64,000 nt of DNA from Streptomyces sp. MBT53 (GCF_016654115.1 NZ_JAEQAZ010000017.1:1-64000), one strand, 5' to 3'. Shown: positions 17,723-26,905, counted from the first letter of the stretch. A program made the numbers and translations. Notes: a model not told the origin generated them from the letters alone.

Positions 17723-18756
17723 TGTTCCTTCTTTCGGGATGACGCGGTCGGTGCGGGGGACGGCTGCACCAGCGGATGGGACGACGTCTTGAGGAGGGCG
17801 CCGAACGCGCCCAGTGCGATGGCCAGGTCCTCGGGCCCGCCGGCGTCGTGGCCGTTGAACTCCCAGAGCCGCAGCTCCTTCTGGCCGGCGTAGGCGTGGT
17901 AGGCGGCGATCGCGGTGACGGCAGGGCACACCTCGTCGCGCAGCCCGGCGGAGAACCAGGCCGGGGCGTTCGCGCGGCGGGCGAAGGCGAGTCCGTCGAA
18001 GTAGCCGAGGGTGTCGAAGGTCTGCTCCACCCGGTCCCGGCGGGCACCCAGATAGCCGACGATCTCGGCGTAGGGCTCGGCGGAGGTGAGCCGGGTGGCG
18101 TGCCGGATGTCGCAGAGGAACGGCGACTGGAAGTGCGCCGCCGCCAGGTCGGGCACCAGTCCGGCGACCGCGAGGGCGATACCGCCGCCCTGGCTGGGGC
18201 CGACCACGGCGACCCGCTCCGGGTCGACGAGATCGGTGCGGGCGCGCAGCGCGTCCACGGCCCGGACGGCGTCGGTGAACACCCGCCGGTAGACGTAAGT
18301 TTCCTTGTCCTCGATGCCCCGGGTGAGGAAACCGGGATGCGCCGGACCGCTGCCGACCGGGTCGGGGGTCGCGCCCCCGCCCGCCCAGGCCCCGCCCTGG
18401 CCGCGTGCGTCCACCAGCAGATGCGCGTACCCGGCGGACGCCCACAGCAGGTCGTCGATCGGGGCGCCGCGCCCGCTGCCATAACCGTGGAACTGGACCA
18501 CGGCGGGCAGTTGGCCGCTCCGCCGCCGGGGCATCCGCAGCCAGGCGCGGACGGGGTGGCCGCCGAAGCCGGGCAGCACGGCGTCGTGGACGTCGACCGT
18601 CTCCAACCCGGTGGCGACCTCGGTCAGTTGGAGAGTGGCCTGCTGTCCGGCGCGGGTCTCGGCGAGAGTGCCCTTCCAGAACGTGTCGAAGTCGGCGGGT
18701 TCGCGATAGGCGCTGCGATAGGCGAACAACTCGGGGACGTCCTGCTCGGTCAGCAC
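17719..18756 (-). CDS. CE7-type acetyl (xylan) esterase / cephalosporin-C deacetylase-like hydrolase
   Basis: A 345-residue alpha/beta hydrolase of the acetyl xylan esterase (AXE1, CE7) family. The catalytic residues are S188 in GPSQGGGIA, D274 in GLRDEVCP and H303 in FNGHDAGG; HGYGSGRG and RGQGG form the oxyanion region. No signal peptide is present, so it should deacetylate imported oligosaccharides in the cytoplasm, as known CE7 members do. Its start overlaps the GH95 gene by 7 bases and its stop overlaps the binding-protein start, so it is tightly coupled in the operon. An esterase here implies that the natural substrate is O-acetylated. Confidence 0.9.
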   Translation of the reverse strand: MLTEQDVPELFAYRSAYREPADFDTFWKGTLAETRAGQQATLQLTEVATGLETVDVHDAVLPGFGGHPVRAWLRMPRRRSGQLPAVVQFHGYGSGRGAPIDDLLWASAGYAHLLVDARGQGGAWAGGGATPDPVGSGPAHPGFLTRGIEDKETYVYRRVFTDAVRAVDALRARTDLVDPERVAVVGPSQGGGIALAVAGLVPDLAAAHFQSPFLCDIRHATRLTSAEPYAEIVGYLGARRDRVEQTFDTLGYFDGLAFARRANAPAWFSAGLRDEVCPAVTAIAAYHAYAGQKELRLWEFNGHDAGGPEDLAIALGAFGALLKTSSHPLVQPSPAPTASSRKKEQ

Positions 18757-21203
18757 GGCACCGGCTCCCCTCGGGGCCGAAGCTCGGCGTCCAACTCGAC
18801 CTGGTGACCGGCCGGAAGCAGCAGCTCGGTCGTCCGGTCGCGGTACCGGACCCGCACGGTCTCACCGGAGTCACCCGCGTGCCGGCGTACGGTCGCACCG
18901 GTCAACTCGCCCTCGTTCCAGGCGAAGTCGACGGCCAGCCCGCCCCGGCAGCGCAGGTCCCTGGCCTCGCCCTCGGCCCACTGCACGGGCAGCGCGGGCA
19001 GCAGATCGAGGGTGCCGGTGTGGCTCTGCACCACCATCTCGGCGATGCCCGCCATCAGCCCGTAGTTGCCGTCGATCTGGAACGGCGGATGCGTGGAGAA
19101 CAGGTTGGGCAGCAGTCCGCCCCAACGCGAGCCGTCCACGGGGGCGTTCACTCCCGAGTCGCCGTCAAGTGGCTGTACGGCCTCGAGGAACAGCGAGCGC
19201 GCGGTGGGGGCATCACGCAGCCACGCCCGCAGAGCGATCTTCCAGGACCACGACCAGCCCATCGCCCCGGGCCCGCGCCGGTCCATCGACTTCCTTGCCG
19301 CGGCGGCCAGTTCAGGGGTCGAGTCGGGATCGATCAGACCCAGCGGGTGTACGGCGATCAGGTGCGAGAGGTGCCGGTGGTGCGGGTCGGCCTCGGTCAG
19401 ATCCTCGGCCCACTCCTGGAGCCGGCCCTCCGGAGAGACCGGCAGGCGGCGCAGTCGGGGCAGCGCCGCGCGTATCTCGCCGGTCAGCGGGGTGTCCAGA
19501 CCCAGCAACTCGGCTGCCGCCAGGGTCCGTTGGAAGGTGGCCCGGATCAACGCCAGGTCCATGGTCGCGGTGCGGGTCAGCGACCTCGGGACGCCGTCGG
19601 CCAGGAACAGGTTCTCCGGAGAGGTCGACGGCAGGGTGTCCAGACAGCCACTTCCGTCGTCGACGAGCCAGTCGAGCAGGAACTCCGCGCAGCCACTGAG
19701 CAACGGCCAGGCCCGCTCCTGCAGGAAGACGGGGTCGCGGGTGAACTCGTAGTGGTCCCACAGGTGTTGGGACAGCCAGGCGCCGCCCATCATCCACAGC
19801 GCCCACGAGGTGTTGCCGTGCCCCATGCCGACCGGCAGCGCCCATCCCCACGGATCGGTGTTGTGATGCGCCACCCAGCCCCGCGCGCCGTACAACTCCC
19901 GTGCCACGGACGCGCCTTGGACGGCCACGCGGTCGAGCAGGTCGAACAGGGGCGCGTGACAGTCGCTGAGCCCGACCGTCTCCGCGCCCCAGTAGTTCAT
20001 CTGGGTGTTGATGTTGATCGTGTAGTTGGACGACCAGGCGGGTCGCAGCTCCGCGTTCCAGATGCCCTGGAGGTTGGCCGGGGGGCCGGTGTGCGGGCGG
20101 GAGGCGGTGGCCAGGAGATGGCGGCCGAGCTGGAACAGCACGGTGGCGGTGAGGAGTTCGTCGTCGCCGCCGAGGATGTCGCGGGCGACGTCGAAAGTGC
20201 CGGAGCGGCGCGGCCCGACACGAAGGGACGTGCCGCCCGACAGGGCCCATACGTCGGCCTCGTGGTCCTTGAGGAGACGGTCGGCGCCCTGCGCCACGGC
20301 CCGTGCCGCGAGGTCGCCCGCGGTGGCCAGATGGGCGGCGCGGGCCACGGCCGGGGCCCCGCTCCAGTCGCGGTCGGCCGCGGTGGAACTGGCCAGGGTG
20401 AGCAGGACGTGCGAGGCGCCGGTGACGCGCAGACCTCCCTCGTCGTCCGCGGTCGTCTTGCCGTCGGTGTGCGCGGCGAGCGCGAGGGCGCCGAAGGGGT
20501 CGTAGCCGTCGACGGGACCGTCCGCGTAGCGCAGCGGTTCCGCGACCTCGGGTTCGTGGGCGGGGGCGCCGTCCACGGGAATCTCGATGCCCAGGGTGAT
20601 GCCGTCGGGCGCGGCCGAGCGGAGTATCTCCCGCAGGGGAGTGGAGAGTTCGACGGCCAGGTCGACCGTGCCGCCGTCCGCGTCCAGGGTCGCGCACAGG
20701 GCGCCGGTGACGGCGTCGGCCCAGACCCGGCGCCGAACCGTCGTCCCTCGAAGGTCGAAGGAGTCCTCGGCGACCGCCGTGTCCAGGTCGAGCGTCCTGC
20801 CGTGGTAGGTGGCGTGCTCGCTGCCCGACACCGTCAAGTACAGGTCGGCGTACGGCAGATACTCCTGGCTGTAGGGGCCCTCGAAGGTCATGAGGAGGGA
20901 CTCGGCGCGGTCCTGGTCGCCGGCGCGCAGCGCGGCGCGGACCTCTTCGAGCCGCTCCGGGCCTGCCCCTTGCGCGCGGAGTGCGGCGAGGGCGGTCGCC
21001 GGTCCGGAGGGGGTGCCGGACCAGACGGTGGAGTCGTTGATCTGGATACGGGTCCGGCCGGTGCCGCCGAAGACCATCGCGCCGATCCTGCCGTTGCCGA
21101 CCGGGGCGGCCTCCGTCCAGGTGGCGGCGGGCGCGGGCCAGCTCAGCACCAGGTCGCTGGAGTGCATGGCTGTGTCGTCCAATCGAGGGGTACGGCCGGT
21201 CAC
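18750..21203 (-). CDS. GH95 alpha-L-fucosidase / alpha-L-galactosidase
   Basis: An 817-residue family GH95 enzyme. The N-terminal beta-sandwich opens LVLSWPAPAATWTEAAPVGN and continues GRIGAMVFGG. The (alpha/alpha)6 barrel carries the family's catalytic asparagines in NINTQMNYWGAE, the acid region around WLSQHLWDHYEF and IDGNYGLMAGIAEM. Inverting 1,2-alpha-L-fucosidases and alpha-L-galactosidases share this sequence signature, so either sugar is possible. There is no signal peptide, so action on imported oligosaccharide is expected. The GTG at 21203 overlaps the permease stop (GTGA); an ATG at 21167 is an alternative that starts nearer the conserved domain. No close upstream ribosome site is seen, which suggests coupled translation. 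Confidence 0.92.
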   Translation of the reverse strand: MTGRTPRLDDTAMHSSDLVLSWPAPAATWTEAAPVGNGRIGAMVFGGTGRTRIQINDSTVWSGTPSGPATALAALRAQGAGPERLEEVRAALRAGDQDRAESLLMTFEGPYSQEYLPYADLYLTVSGSEHATYHGRTLDLDTAVAEDSFDLRGTTVRRRVWADAVTGALCATLDADGGTVDLAVELSTPLREILRSAAPDGITLGIEIPVDGAPAHEPEVAEPLRYADGPVDGYDPFGALALAAHTDGKTTADDEGGLRVTGASHVLLTLASSTAADRDWSGAPAVARAAHLATAGDLAARAVAQGADRLLKDHEADVWALSGGTSLRVGPRRSGTFDVARDILGGDDELLTATVLFQLGRHLLATASRPHTGPPANLQGIWNAELRPAWSSNYTININTQMNYWGAETVGLSDCHAPLFDLLDRVAVQGASVARELYGARGWVAHHNTDPWGWALPVGMGHGNTSWALWMMGGAWLSQHLWDHYEFTRDPVFLQERAWPLLSGCAEFLLDWLVDDGSGCLDTLPSTSPENLFLADGVPRSLTRTATMDLALIRATFQRTLAAAELLGLDTPLTGEIRAALPRLRRLPVSPEGRLQEWAEDLTEADPHHRHLSHLIAVHPLGLIDPDSTPELAAAARKSMDRRGPGAMGWSWSWKIALRAWLRDAPTARSLFLEAVQPLDGDSGVNAPVDGSRWGGLLPNLFSTHPPFQIDGNYGLMAGIAEMVVQSHTGTLDLLPALPVQWAEGEARDLRCRGGLAVDFAWNEGELTGATVRRHAGDSGETVRVRYRDRTTELLLPAGHQVELDAELRPRGEPVPC

Positions 21204-22138
21204 TTGAGGCCGGAGAAGCCGATGGAGTTGACGATGCGCTTGCCGAAGGCGACGAACAGCAGCAGCATCGGCAGGGCCGCGACCAGGGCGGCGGCCATCA
21301 ACCCGGCCCAGTCGGGGGCGGCTTGGGGCGAGGACTGCTTGAAGACGCCGAGCGCGAGCGTCAGCGGCTCCACGTTCTCGCTGTTGGTGATCAGCAGCGG
21401 CCAGAAGTAGTCGTTCCAGGCGTTGACGAACATCAGCAGCGACACCGTCGCGATCGGTGCCGTCGACATCGGCAGGATGATCCGGAAGAAGATCCGCAGC
21501 GGGCCCGCGCCGTCGATGATGGCGGCTTCCTCGACCTCCGTGCTCAGGCCCAGCATGAACTGCCGCAGGAAGAACAGCGTGAACGCCTGGAAGAGTGCCC
21601 CGGGCAGGATCAGTCCGGCGAACGTGTTCGTCAGGCCGAGGTCTTTCACGAAGACGAAGTTGGGCAGCAGCGTGAAGACGCTGGGCACCATCAGCGCGGT
21701 GATCAGGATGTTGAACACCAGGTTGCGGCCACGCCAGTGCAGCCGGGAGAACGCGTAGGCGCCGGCCGAGGCGAACAGCACGATCAGCACCGTCTGCACG
21801 GACGCGTAGATCAGCGAATTGCGCAGGTACAGCGCGATGTTGATGGCCGCGCCCGAGCCGCCCTGGGCCTGTGCGTCGGCGGTGGAGGCGATCCCGAGGA
21901 CGCGTTCGAAGGCGCCCCAGGTGAAACCGACCGGCAGCGGCGAGGACGGGTGCGTCGACAGCTTGTAGTTGTTGGACAGCGCGGTGCGCAGGATCCAGTA
22001 GAACGGGAAGAGCGTGATCAGGACGATGATGCCCAGATAGATCCAGGCGACGATCCTGCCGGGGGAGAGGCTTCTGCGGTTCTTCCGGGGCCGGGGCCGC
22101 GCGGTGGCCGCCGGGCCGGGGGCGAGGGTGACTGCCAT
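21200..22138 (-). CDS. Sugar ABC transporter permease, MalG type
   Basis: A 312-residue inner-membrane permease with six predicted helices. The first is GRIVAWIYLGIIVLITLFPF; the ATPase-contact EAA loop is EVEEAAIIDGAGPLRIFFRI; the C-terminus is FGKRIVNSIGFSGLK. These are typical of CUT1 transporter subunits. The ATG at 22138 follows GAAGGAGCCCGTC. It lies 11 bases after its partner permease and overlaps the GH95 start, so the transporter and hydrolase are made together. The energising ATPase is not in the operon. Confidence 0.92.
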   Translation of the reverse strand: MAVTLAPGPAATARPRPRKNRRSLSPGRIVAWIYLGIIVLITLFPFYWILRTALSNNYKLSTHPSSPLPVGFTWGAFERVLGIASTADAQAQGGSGAAINIALYLRNSLIYASVQTVLIVLFASAGAYAFSRLHWRGRNLVFNILITALMVPSVFTLLPNFVFVKDLGLTNTFAGLILPGALFQAFTLFFLRQFMLGLSTEVEEAAIIDGAGPLRIFFRIILPMSTAPIATVSLLMFVNAWNDYFWPLLITNSENVEPLTLALGVFKQSSPQAAPDWAGLMAAALVAALPMLLLFVAFGKRIVNSIGFSGLK

Positions 22139-22149
22139 GACGGGCTCCT

Positions 22150-23175
22150 TCAGCTCAGGTCGGATTCGTTGGCGCGGGCGAGCCGCAGCTGGGTGAAGGT
22201 GACCGTGATGAGCAGGGCGAACAGGGCGAGCGAGAGGGTGGCCGCGTAGCCGAAGTCGAACTGCCTGAACGCCTTGCTGTAGATGTACATCTGCAGCACG
22301 TTCGAGGCGTTGGCCGGGCCGCCCTGGGTGGTGACCTGCACGATGTCGAACACCTGGAAGGAGTTGATCACCGTCAGGACGACCACCATGACCAGGATCG
22401 GCCGCAGCAGGGGCACCGTGAGGCGCCGGAACATCTGCACCTCGCTGGCGCCGTCCACCCGGCCGGCCTCGTAGACGGTGGCCGGGATGGTCTGCAGTCC
22501 GGCGAAGATCAGCAGGGAGTAGTAGCCCATCCACTTCCAGATGCTGATCGCGGCGAGGGACGGGATGGCCCAGGCGCTGCTGCCGAAGAAGAGAATGGAG
22601 TGGCCCGTCAGATGCTGCAGGACGAGGCTGACGACACCGAGGGACGGGTCGAGCATCCACTGCCAGACCAGCGCGGCGATCACGTTGGAGATCAGGAACG
22701 GCAGCAGGATCACTCCGCGCAGCGCCGACGACTTGGTCACCCGGTGCAGCACCACCGCCGTCACCAACGAGGCCAGGGTGTCGAAGACGACGGCCAGGAT
22801 CACGAAGTAGACGGTGACGAGCAGCGAGTGCCAGAAGACGTCGTCGCCGAACATCTGGTGGAAGTTGGCCAGTCCCACCCAGTTCGGCGGGGTGAGGACA
22901 TGGAAGTCGGTGAAGCTGAGGTAGATGCCTCGGAGGGTCGGATAGGCGTAGAAGACCGCGAATCCGACGACGGACGGGATGATCAGCAGGAGTGCGACCG
23001 GCAGGTCGCGGCGGCGGGCCGCCGCGGACCTGGTCGGCGCGTTGCGGCTCGCTCTGCGGGCCGAACGGGTCTTGCGGACGTGGGGGGTTGGGCCGGGGGC
23101 GGTGGCCGTGGTGGTCACCGCGGCGGACGGCGGTGTGGTCGGCGTCTTGGGCTCGCCCTGTGATGTGACCACCAC
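22150..23175 (-). CDS. Sugar ABC transporter permease, MalF type
   Basis: A 341-residue permease. A basic, Thr/Pro-rich cytoplasmic N-terminus of about 55 residues precedes six helices (first LPVALLLIIPSVVGFAVFYA). The EAA loop is ATVYEAGRVDGASEVQMFRR. It pairs with the MalG-type subunit. The GTG start at 23175 has GGAGAG four bases upstream. It begins 56 bases after the secreted GH27 gene, with no terminator between, so it should be on the same message. Confidence 0.92.
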   Translation of the reverse strand: MVVTSQGEPKTPTTPPSAAVTTTATAPGPTPHVRKTRSARRASRNAPTRSAAARRRDLPVALLLIIPSVVGFAVFYAYPTLRGIYLSFTDFHVLTPPNWVGLANFHQMFGDDVFWHSLLVTVYFVILAVVFDTLASLVTAVVLHRVTKSSALRGVILLPFLISNVIAALVWQWMLDPSLGVVSLVLQHLTGHSILFFGSSAWAIPSLAAISIWKWMGYYSLLIFAGLQTIPATVYEAGRVDGASEVQMFRRLTVPLLRPILVMVVVLTVINSFQVFDIVQVTTQGGPANASNVLQMYIYSKAFRQFDFGYAATLSLALFALLITVTFTQLRLARANESDLS

Positions 23176-23231
23176 GGAACTCTCCTCGGATGTCGGTCGG
23201 TTGGAGGCTGGTCAGGTCGGACGGACGACGG

Positions 23232-25301
23232 TCAGAGGACGATCCGGTCCACGTCGGCGGCGTAGTCCGTGGCGTTGCCGAAGGTGATCGTGTTGTCGCC
23301 GGCCTTCAGCTGGACGGGCACGGTGATAGAACTCGGCTGTCCCCAGACGTTGTCGTTGCTGCCGGGCAGGAACTGCTGGAAGGACGTGCCGCCGGTGGTG
23401 ATGATCATCGTGCGGCCGGTGTCGCCGTCGGTGTAGTCGAGCTTCATCAGGTACGTGCCGTCCCGGGGCGCGGTGACGTGGTTGACCGCCACGGTTCCGG
23501 TGCCGCCGAGGTTGCCGACCTTCTTGCCGCCCGAGCACGCGGAGCAGTCGCCCACGGAGGCGTTGCCGCTGAGGGTGTTCCCGGAGGCCTCGGACTCGTA
23601 GGACACCGGTCCGCCGGCCGCCGGGGTGGTGACGTCAACTCCCTTGCTGGGGGCGGACTTTCGTCCCTTGGCGTCATGCGCGACCACGGTGAGGGAGTAG
23701 GCGGTGCCCGCCTTCAGACCGCTCACGGTGGCGGAGGTGCCGGTGACGGTGGCCTTCTTGGTGCCGTTGGCGTACACGTCGTAACCGGTGGTCTTCGTAC
23801 CGGAGTTGACCGCGCTCCAGGCGAGCGAGACGCTGCCGGCCGTCGACGCGGTGCCGTGCACGTTCAGCGGCACACCCGGGTGGCTGCCGGTGCTCGGCGG
23901 TGTGATGCGCAGCAGACGCGAGCCGTGCGGGGCCAGGTTGGCGGTGAACTTGCCGCTCGCCGAGGCGAGGTTCTTGTGGCTCCACAGGTCGCGGACCTTG
24001 GCCTTGCCGGTGATGCCGAGGTCGCTGAAGTCCGCGGTCACGTCCGAGTAGCCCTTGCCCAGGTTGAACAGGGCCACGGTGTAACTGCCGTCGGCGTTGC
24101 GGGTGTACCAGGTCTGCTGCGGGGTCTTCTGGCTGACCGGCCGGGCGGGGGTGCCCGCCTGGTCGACGGCGATGACCTCGTCGTTGGTGAGCAGCTTCAG
24201 GCCGTACTTGTCGAGCTTGGTGAGGTCGTCACCGATGTACAGCGGCGCGGCCTCGATGGCCCACAGCGTCATGTAGCTCTGCCGCTCGGTCTGGTTGACG
24301 CCGTCCATGACGTCCGAACCCACGTCGAGCGAGTCGAGGTTGTTCCAGTGGCCGGGCCCGGCGTCGTCGATCCACGGCACGACGTCGTTCCAGCGCGCCT
24401 TCACCGAGTTGTTCCACGTCACCAGGGTGTCGCAGTAGCACTCGACGTCCGTGTCGATGCGCCAGCCGTTGGAGTTGGCCTTCCAGACGTCGGCCTGGTT
24501 GTGGCTGAGCGACCAGGACAGGGTGAACTCGATGGGCCGCCCGGTGTTCTTCAGGGCGGTGTGCCAGGCCTGGATGTCGGGGACGTTGTTGTGCGCCGCG
24601 TCGCCCTGGTTGGAACCGGGGCCCACGCCGTCGATCTTGAGGAAGTCGACGCCGAAGGAGGCCAGTTGATCAGCCTCGGACTGGATGTACTTGGTGGTGC
24701 AGGGGCTGGAGAAGTTCAGCTGGTAGGAGACGTCGTCCCAGCCGCTGGTCTTGCGCAGGTCCGGGTAGACGATGTCCTTGGTGGTGCAGCCCGGCGCGTT
24801 GTAGATGGGCGTCTTGCCGTCGTTGTACGCCTGCTGGTAGAGGCCCACGGCCAGATAGAGGCCGAACTTCAGTCCCTTGCGGTGGAGTTGGTCCGCGAGG
24901 TACTTCATCCCGTGCGGGAACTTCGTCAGGTTCGGGGTCGGCCGGGCGTAGGCGTCGCCCTTGGCGTCGTTCCAACCGGCGTCCACGTTCACGTAGTTGT
25001 AGCCGTGCGACTTCAACTTCGAGGACAGCACGTCCGCCTGTTGCAGGACGTGCGCCTCGGTGAGCCAGTCCCCGCCGTAGCCGGGGAAGTTGGTGGATTC
25101 GACGCTCCAAGTGCTGTAGCCCATATAGGGCTTGGCGGCCACGACGGGCGCGGTCGTGGCAGTCGTGGTACCGGATGCCCGGGCCCCCGAGGCGTCCGCG
25201 GTGGTCGCGGCCCGTGCGGAGGCGGGCACGACGAGCGCCGCCGTCAGCGCGGTGAGGCAGGTGAGAGTTCTCAGACGGGTGGATCGAGCTGGACGAGGCA
25301 T
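23232..25301 (-). CDS. Secreted GH27 alpha-galactosidase-like enzyme with FN3 and carbohydrate-binding domain
   Basis: A 689-residue exported enzyme. The Sec-type signal peptide ends near ASARA (about residue 31). A GH27 TIM barrel covers about 55-350 with PYMGYSTWSVES, YVNVDAGWND, nucleophile D224 (FLKIDGVG) and acid/base region WRIDTDVE (D283/D285). A C-terminal GH27 beta domain runs to about 475, then a fibronectin type III module (about 480-560), then a beta-sandwich resembling CBM35 (about 570-689, starting VSYESEASGNTLSG). GH27 includes alpha-galactosidases, beta-L-arabinopyranosidases and isomalto-dextranases; KIDG in place of the common KYDN puts it in a divergent branch. It is the first gene of the operon and the only secreted hydrolase, so it probably makes the first cut outside the cell. 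The start follows CGGAGTACACAC. Confidence 0.88.
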   Translation of the reverse strand: MPRPARSTRLRTLTCLTALTAALVVPASARAATTADASGARASGTTTATTAPVVAAKPYMGYSTWSVESTNFPGYGGDWLTEAHVLQQADVLSSKLKSHGYNYVNVDAGWNDAKGDAYARPTPNLTKFPHGMKYLADQLHRKGLKFGLYLAVGLYQQAYNDGKTPIYNAPGCTTKDIVYPDLRKTSGWDDVSYQLNFSSPCTTKYIQSEADQLASFGVDFLKIDGVGPGSNQGDAAHNNVPDIQAWHTALKNTGRPIEFTLSWSLSHNQADVWKANSNGWRIDTDVECYCDTLVTWNNSVKARWNDVVPWIDDAGPGHWNNLDSLDVGSDVMDGVNQTERQSYMTLWAIEAAPLYIGDDLTKLDKYGLKLLTNDEVIAVDQAGTPARPVSQKTPQQTWYTRNADGSYTVALFNLGKGYSDVTADFSDLGITGKAKVRDLWSHKNLASASGKFTANLAPHGSRLLRITPPSTGSHPGVPLNVHGTASTAGSVSLAWSAVNSGTKTTGYDVYANGTKKATVTGTSATVSGLKAGTAYSLTVVAHDAKGRKSAPSKGVDVTTPAAGGPVSYESEASGNTLSGNASVGDCSACSGGKKVGNLGGTGTVAVNHVTAPRDGTYLMKLDYTDGDTGRTMIITTGGTSFQQFLPGSNDNVWGQPSSITVPVQLKAGDNTITFGNATDYAADVDRIVL

Positions 25302-25328
25302 GTGTGTACTCCGTCAGGGCGCGGCTGC

Positions 25329-25404
25329 AGGCGGGGTTCCCGCCTGAGGTGTCGAGGTGCGGGGAGCCTCTCGGTGGTGGTCGTCCCGGGACATCACCGA
25401 GAGG
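25329..25404 (-). promoter_or_regulatory. Structured 5' leader of the glycan operon
   Basis: The roughly 190-base untranslated leader holds two clean hairpins: AGGCGGG/CCCGCCT with loop GTT (25329-25345), and CCTCTCGGTG/CACCGAGAGG (25367-25404) whose loop contains GTCCCGGGAC. A role in message stability or attenuation is inferred. Confidence 0.4.
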
Positions 25405-25494
25405 GTTCGCTGGGACCAACGGGCGAGTGGGTGGGGGCCACACACTCCTCACCGGCGCAGGACCGTCCCGTCCGCCCCGACGAGGAGTGCGGCG

Positions 25495-25524
25495 AATCTA
25501 GGCTTAGTTTCCTTCCAGCGTCAA
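25495..25524 (-). promoter_or_regulatory. Promoter of the glycan operon with regulator site in the spacer
   Basis: On the minus strand TTGACG (25519-25524) is followed after 18 bases by TAGATT (25495-25500), a good Streptomyces vegetative promoter. The spacer contains GGAAACTAAG, whose complement CTTAGTTTCC (25503-25512) recurs exactly at 25639 before the ROK gene. A regulator bound here would block polymerase. A second TTGACT lies just upstream (25529-25534). Confidence 0.65.
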
Positions 25525-25638
25525 CATAGTCAACGCCCAGAAAACTCCGACCTTTGTGTGGCCTGGTGGGGGGTTTCAGCCACCTGCTGCCGAATGACCT
25601 GCGGTTTCAGGCCCATAGGGCCGATGAATATCCCTTGT

Positions 25639-25656
25639 CTTAGTTTCCAAAGGAAA
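25639..25656 (+). promoter_or_regulatory. Operator-like site before the ROK regulator
   Basis: CTTAGTTTCC at 25639-25648 repeats the 10 bases at 25503-25512. Here it forms the palindrome TTTCC-AAA-GGAAA (25644-25656), overlapping the purine-rich ribosome site (AAAGGAAAGG) of the regulator gene. The AT-rich site stands out from its surroundings. Autoregulation by the ROK protein is inferred. Confidence 0.6.
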
Positions 25657-25670
25657 GGTAACGTCGCCCC

Positions 25671-26825
25671 ATGACCCTCGCCGACCAGCCCCCCGCGGCC
25701 GCACTCGTCCTGCAGACCCTGCTCCAGCACGGTCCGCTGAGTCGCGCCGAGATCGGCCGGCGGACCGGACTGACCGCGGGAGCCGTCACCAAGGTGGCCA
25801 CCTCGCTGATGGCCGACGGATGGATCACCGAGGGCGGCAGGACCGCCACCGAGCGGACGAACGGCCGCCCGGCGACCCCGGTCGAAGTACGGCCCGAACG
25901 CGCCCTGTTCGCCGGTGTGAAGGTCACCGGCGAGGAACTCATCGGCGTACTCGCCGATCTGACGGCCCGTCCGCTGGCCTCCCGGCGCGTCCGCCTCGAC
26001 TCGCGTGACGTGGGCACCGTGGTGCTGGCCATCGCCCGGCTCGTCGACGAACTGCGCACGGCGGCGAACCCGGCGGGCGCCGCCGACCTCCACGGCGTCG
26101 GGGTCACCATCTCCGGTGACGTGGACAGCCAGTCGGGCACGGTCCAGTACTCGCCCTTCCTCAACTGGCGCCGGGTACCGCTCGCCCAGCTCGTCGAGAC
26201 GGCCACCGGGACACCCACGGTCATCGAGAACGACGTACGCGCGCTGACCGTGGCCGAGCAGTGGTTCGGCGCCGGTGTCGGACTGTCGATCTTCGCCCTG
26301 GTCACCGTCGGCGCCGGCATCGGCGCCGGGCTCTGTGTCGCCGGCCGGGTCGTCTCCGGAGCGCACGGCGTCGCGGGCGAGGTGGGACACCTCCCGGTGA
26401 GCGGCACCGACCGCATCTGCACCTGCGGCAACACCGGGTGCGTCGAGGCGGTCGCCTCCACCCACGCGATCGTCGAACAGGCCCGACAGGCCACCGGCGA
26501 CGCGGAGTTGACCATGGACGGCGCGATCCGCCTCGCCCACACCGGCGACCCCGCCGTGCGGGCCGTCTTCGCCCGCGCAGGCCACGCGGTCGGCCTCGCC
26601 CTCGCCTGCGTCGCCAACCTGATCGGACCGGAGCGGATCATCATCTCCGGCGAGGGCGTCGCCTCCTACGACCTGTTCGCCGACCACATCCGGCAGGCCT
26701 TCGTGGACCACGCCTTCGGCGCGGCGGTGGACTGCGATCTCGTGGTCCGCCCCCTGCCGTTCGAGGAGTGGGCACGCGGCGGTGCGGTGGTCGCGGCGCA
26801 ACGCGTGTTCGCGCCCGCGAAGTAG
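25671..26825 (+). CDS. ROK-family transcriptional regulator
   Basis: A 384-residue ROK repressor. The N-terminal winged helix (about residues 10-70) contains HGPLSRAEIGRRTGLTAGAV and RTNGRPATPVEV. The ROK sugar-kinase-like domain follows, with the inducer-binding segment HGVAGEVGHLPVSG and the zinc-type motif CTCGNTGCVEAV. Members repress sugar-use genes and release DNA on binding a sugar. It is divergent from the glycan operon, separated by about 370 bases that contain two identical CTTAGTTTCC sites, so it is the likely local regulator. Inducer candidates are galactose, fucose or a derived oligosaccharide. Confidence 0.93.
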   Translation: MTLADQPPAAALVLQTLLQHGPLSRAEIGRRTGLTAGAVTKVATSLMADGWITEGGRTATERTNGRPATPVEVRPERALFAGVKVTGEELIGVLADLTARPLASRRVRLDSRDVGTVVLAIARLVDELRTAANPAGAADLHGVGVTISGDVDSQSGTVQYSPFLNWRRVPLAQLVETATGTPTVIENDVRALTVAEQWFGAGVGLSIFALVTVGAGIGAGLCVAGRVVSGAHGVAGEVGHLPVSGTDRICTCGNTGCVEAVASTHAIVEQARQATGDAELTMDGAIRLAHTGDPAVRAVFARAGHAVGLALACVANLIGPERIIISGEGVASYDLFADHIRQAFVDHAFGAAVDCDLVVRPLPFEEWARGGAVVAAQRVFAPAK

Positions 26826-26905
26826 GAAGGTGACGTGTGCACGCCCCCGGTCGATAGTCTGCTGCCCGATCAGGACGACCACGCGCGCGACCGCAGAGGT
26901 GAGAC

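Noticed and set aside
18405-21410. Thousand-codon open frame on the plus strand opposite the GH95 and esterase genes
   Set aside because: Low-complexity Arg/Gly/Pro-rich translation, antisense to strongly supported enzymes; a GC-rich shadow.
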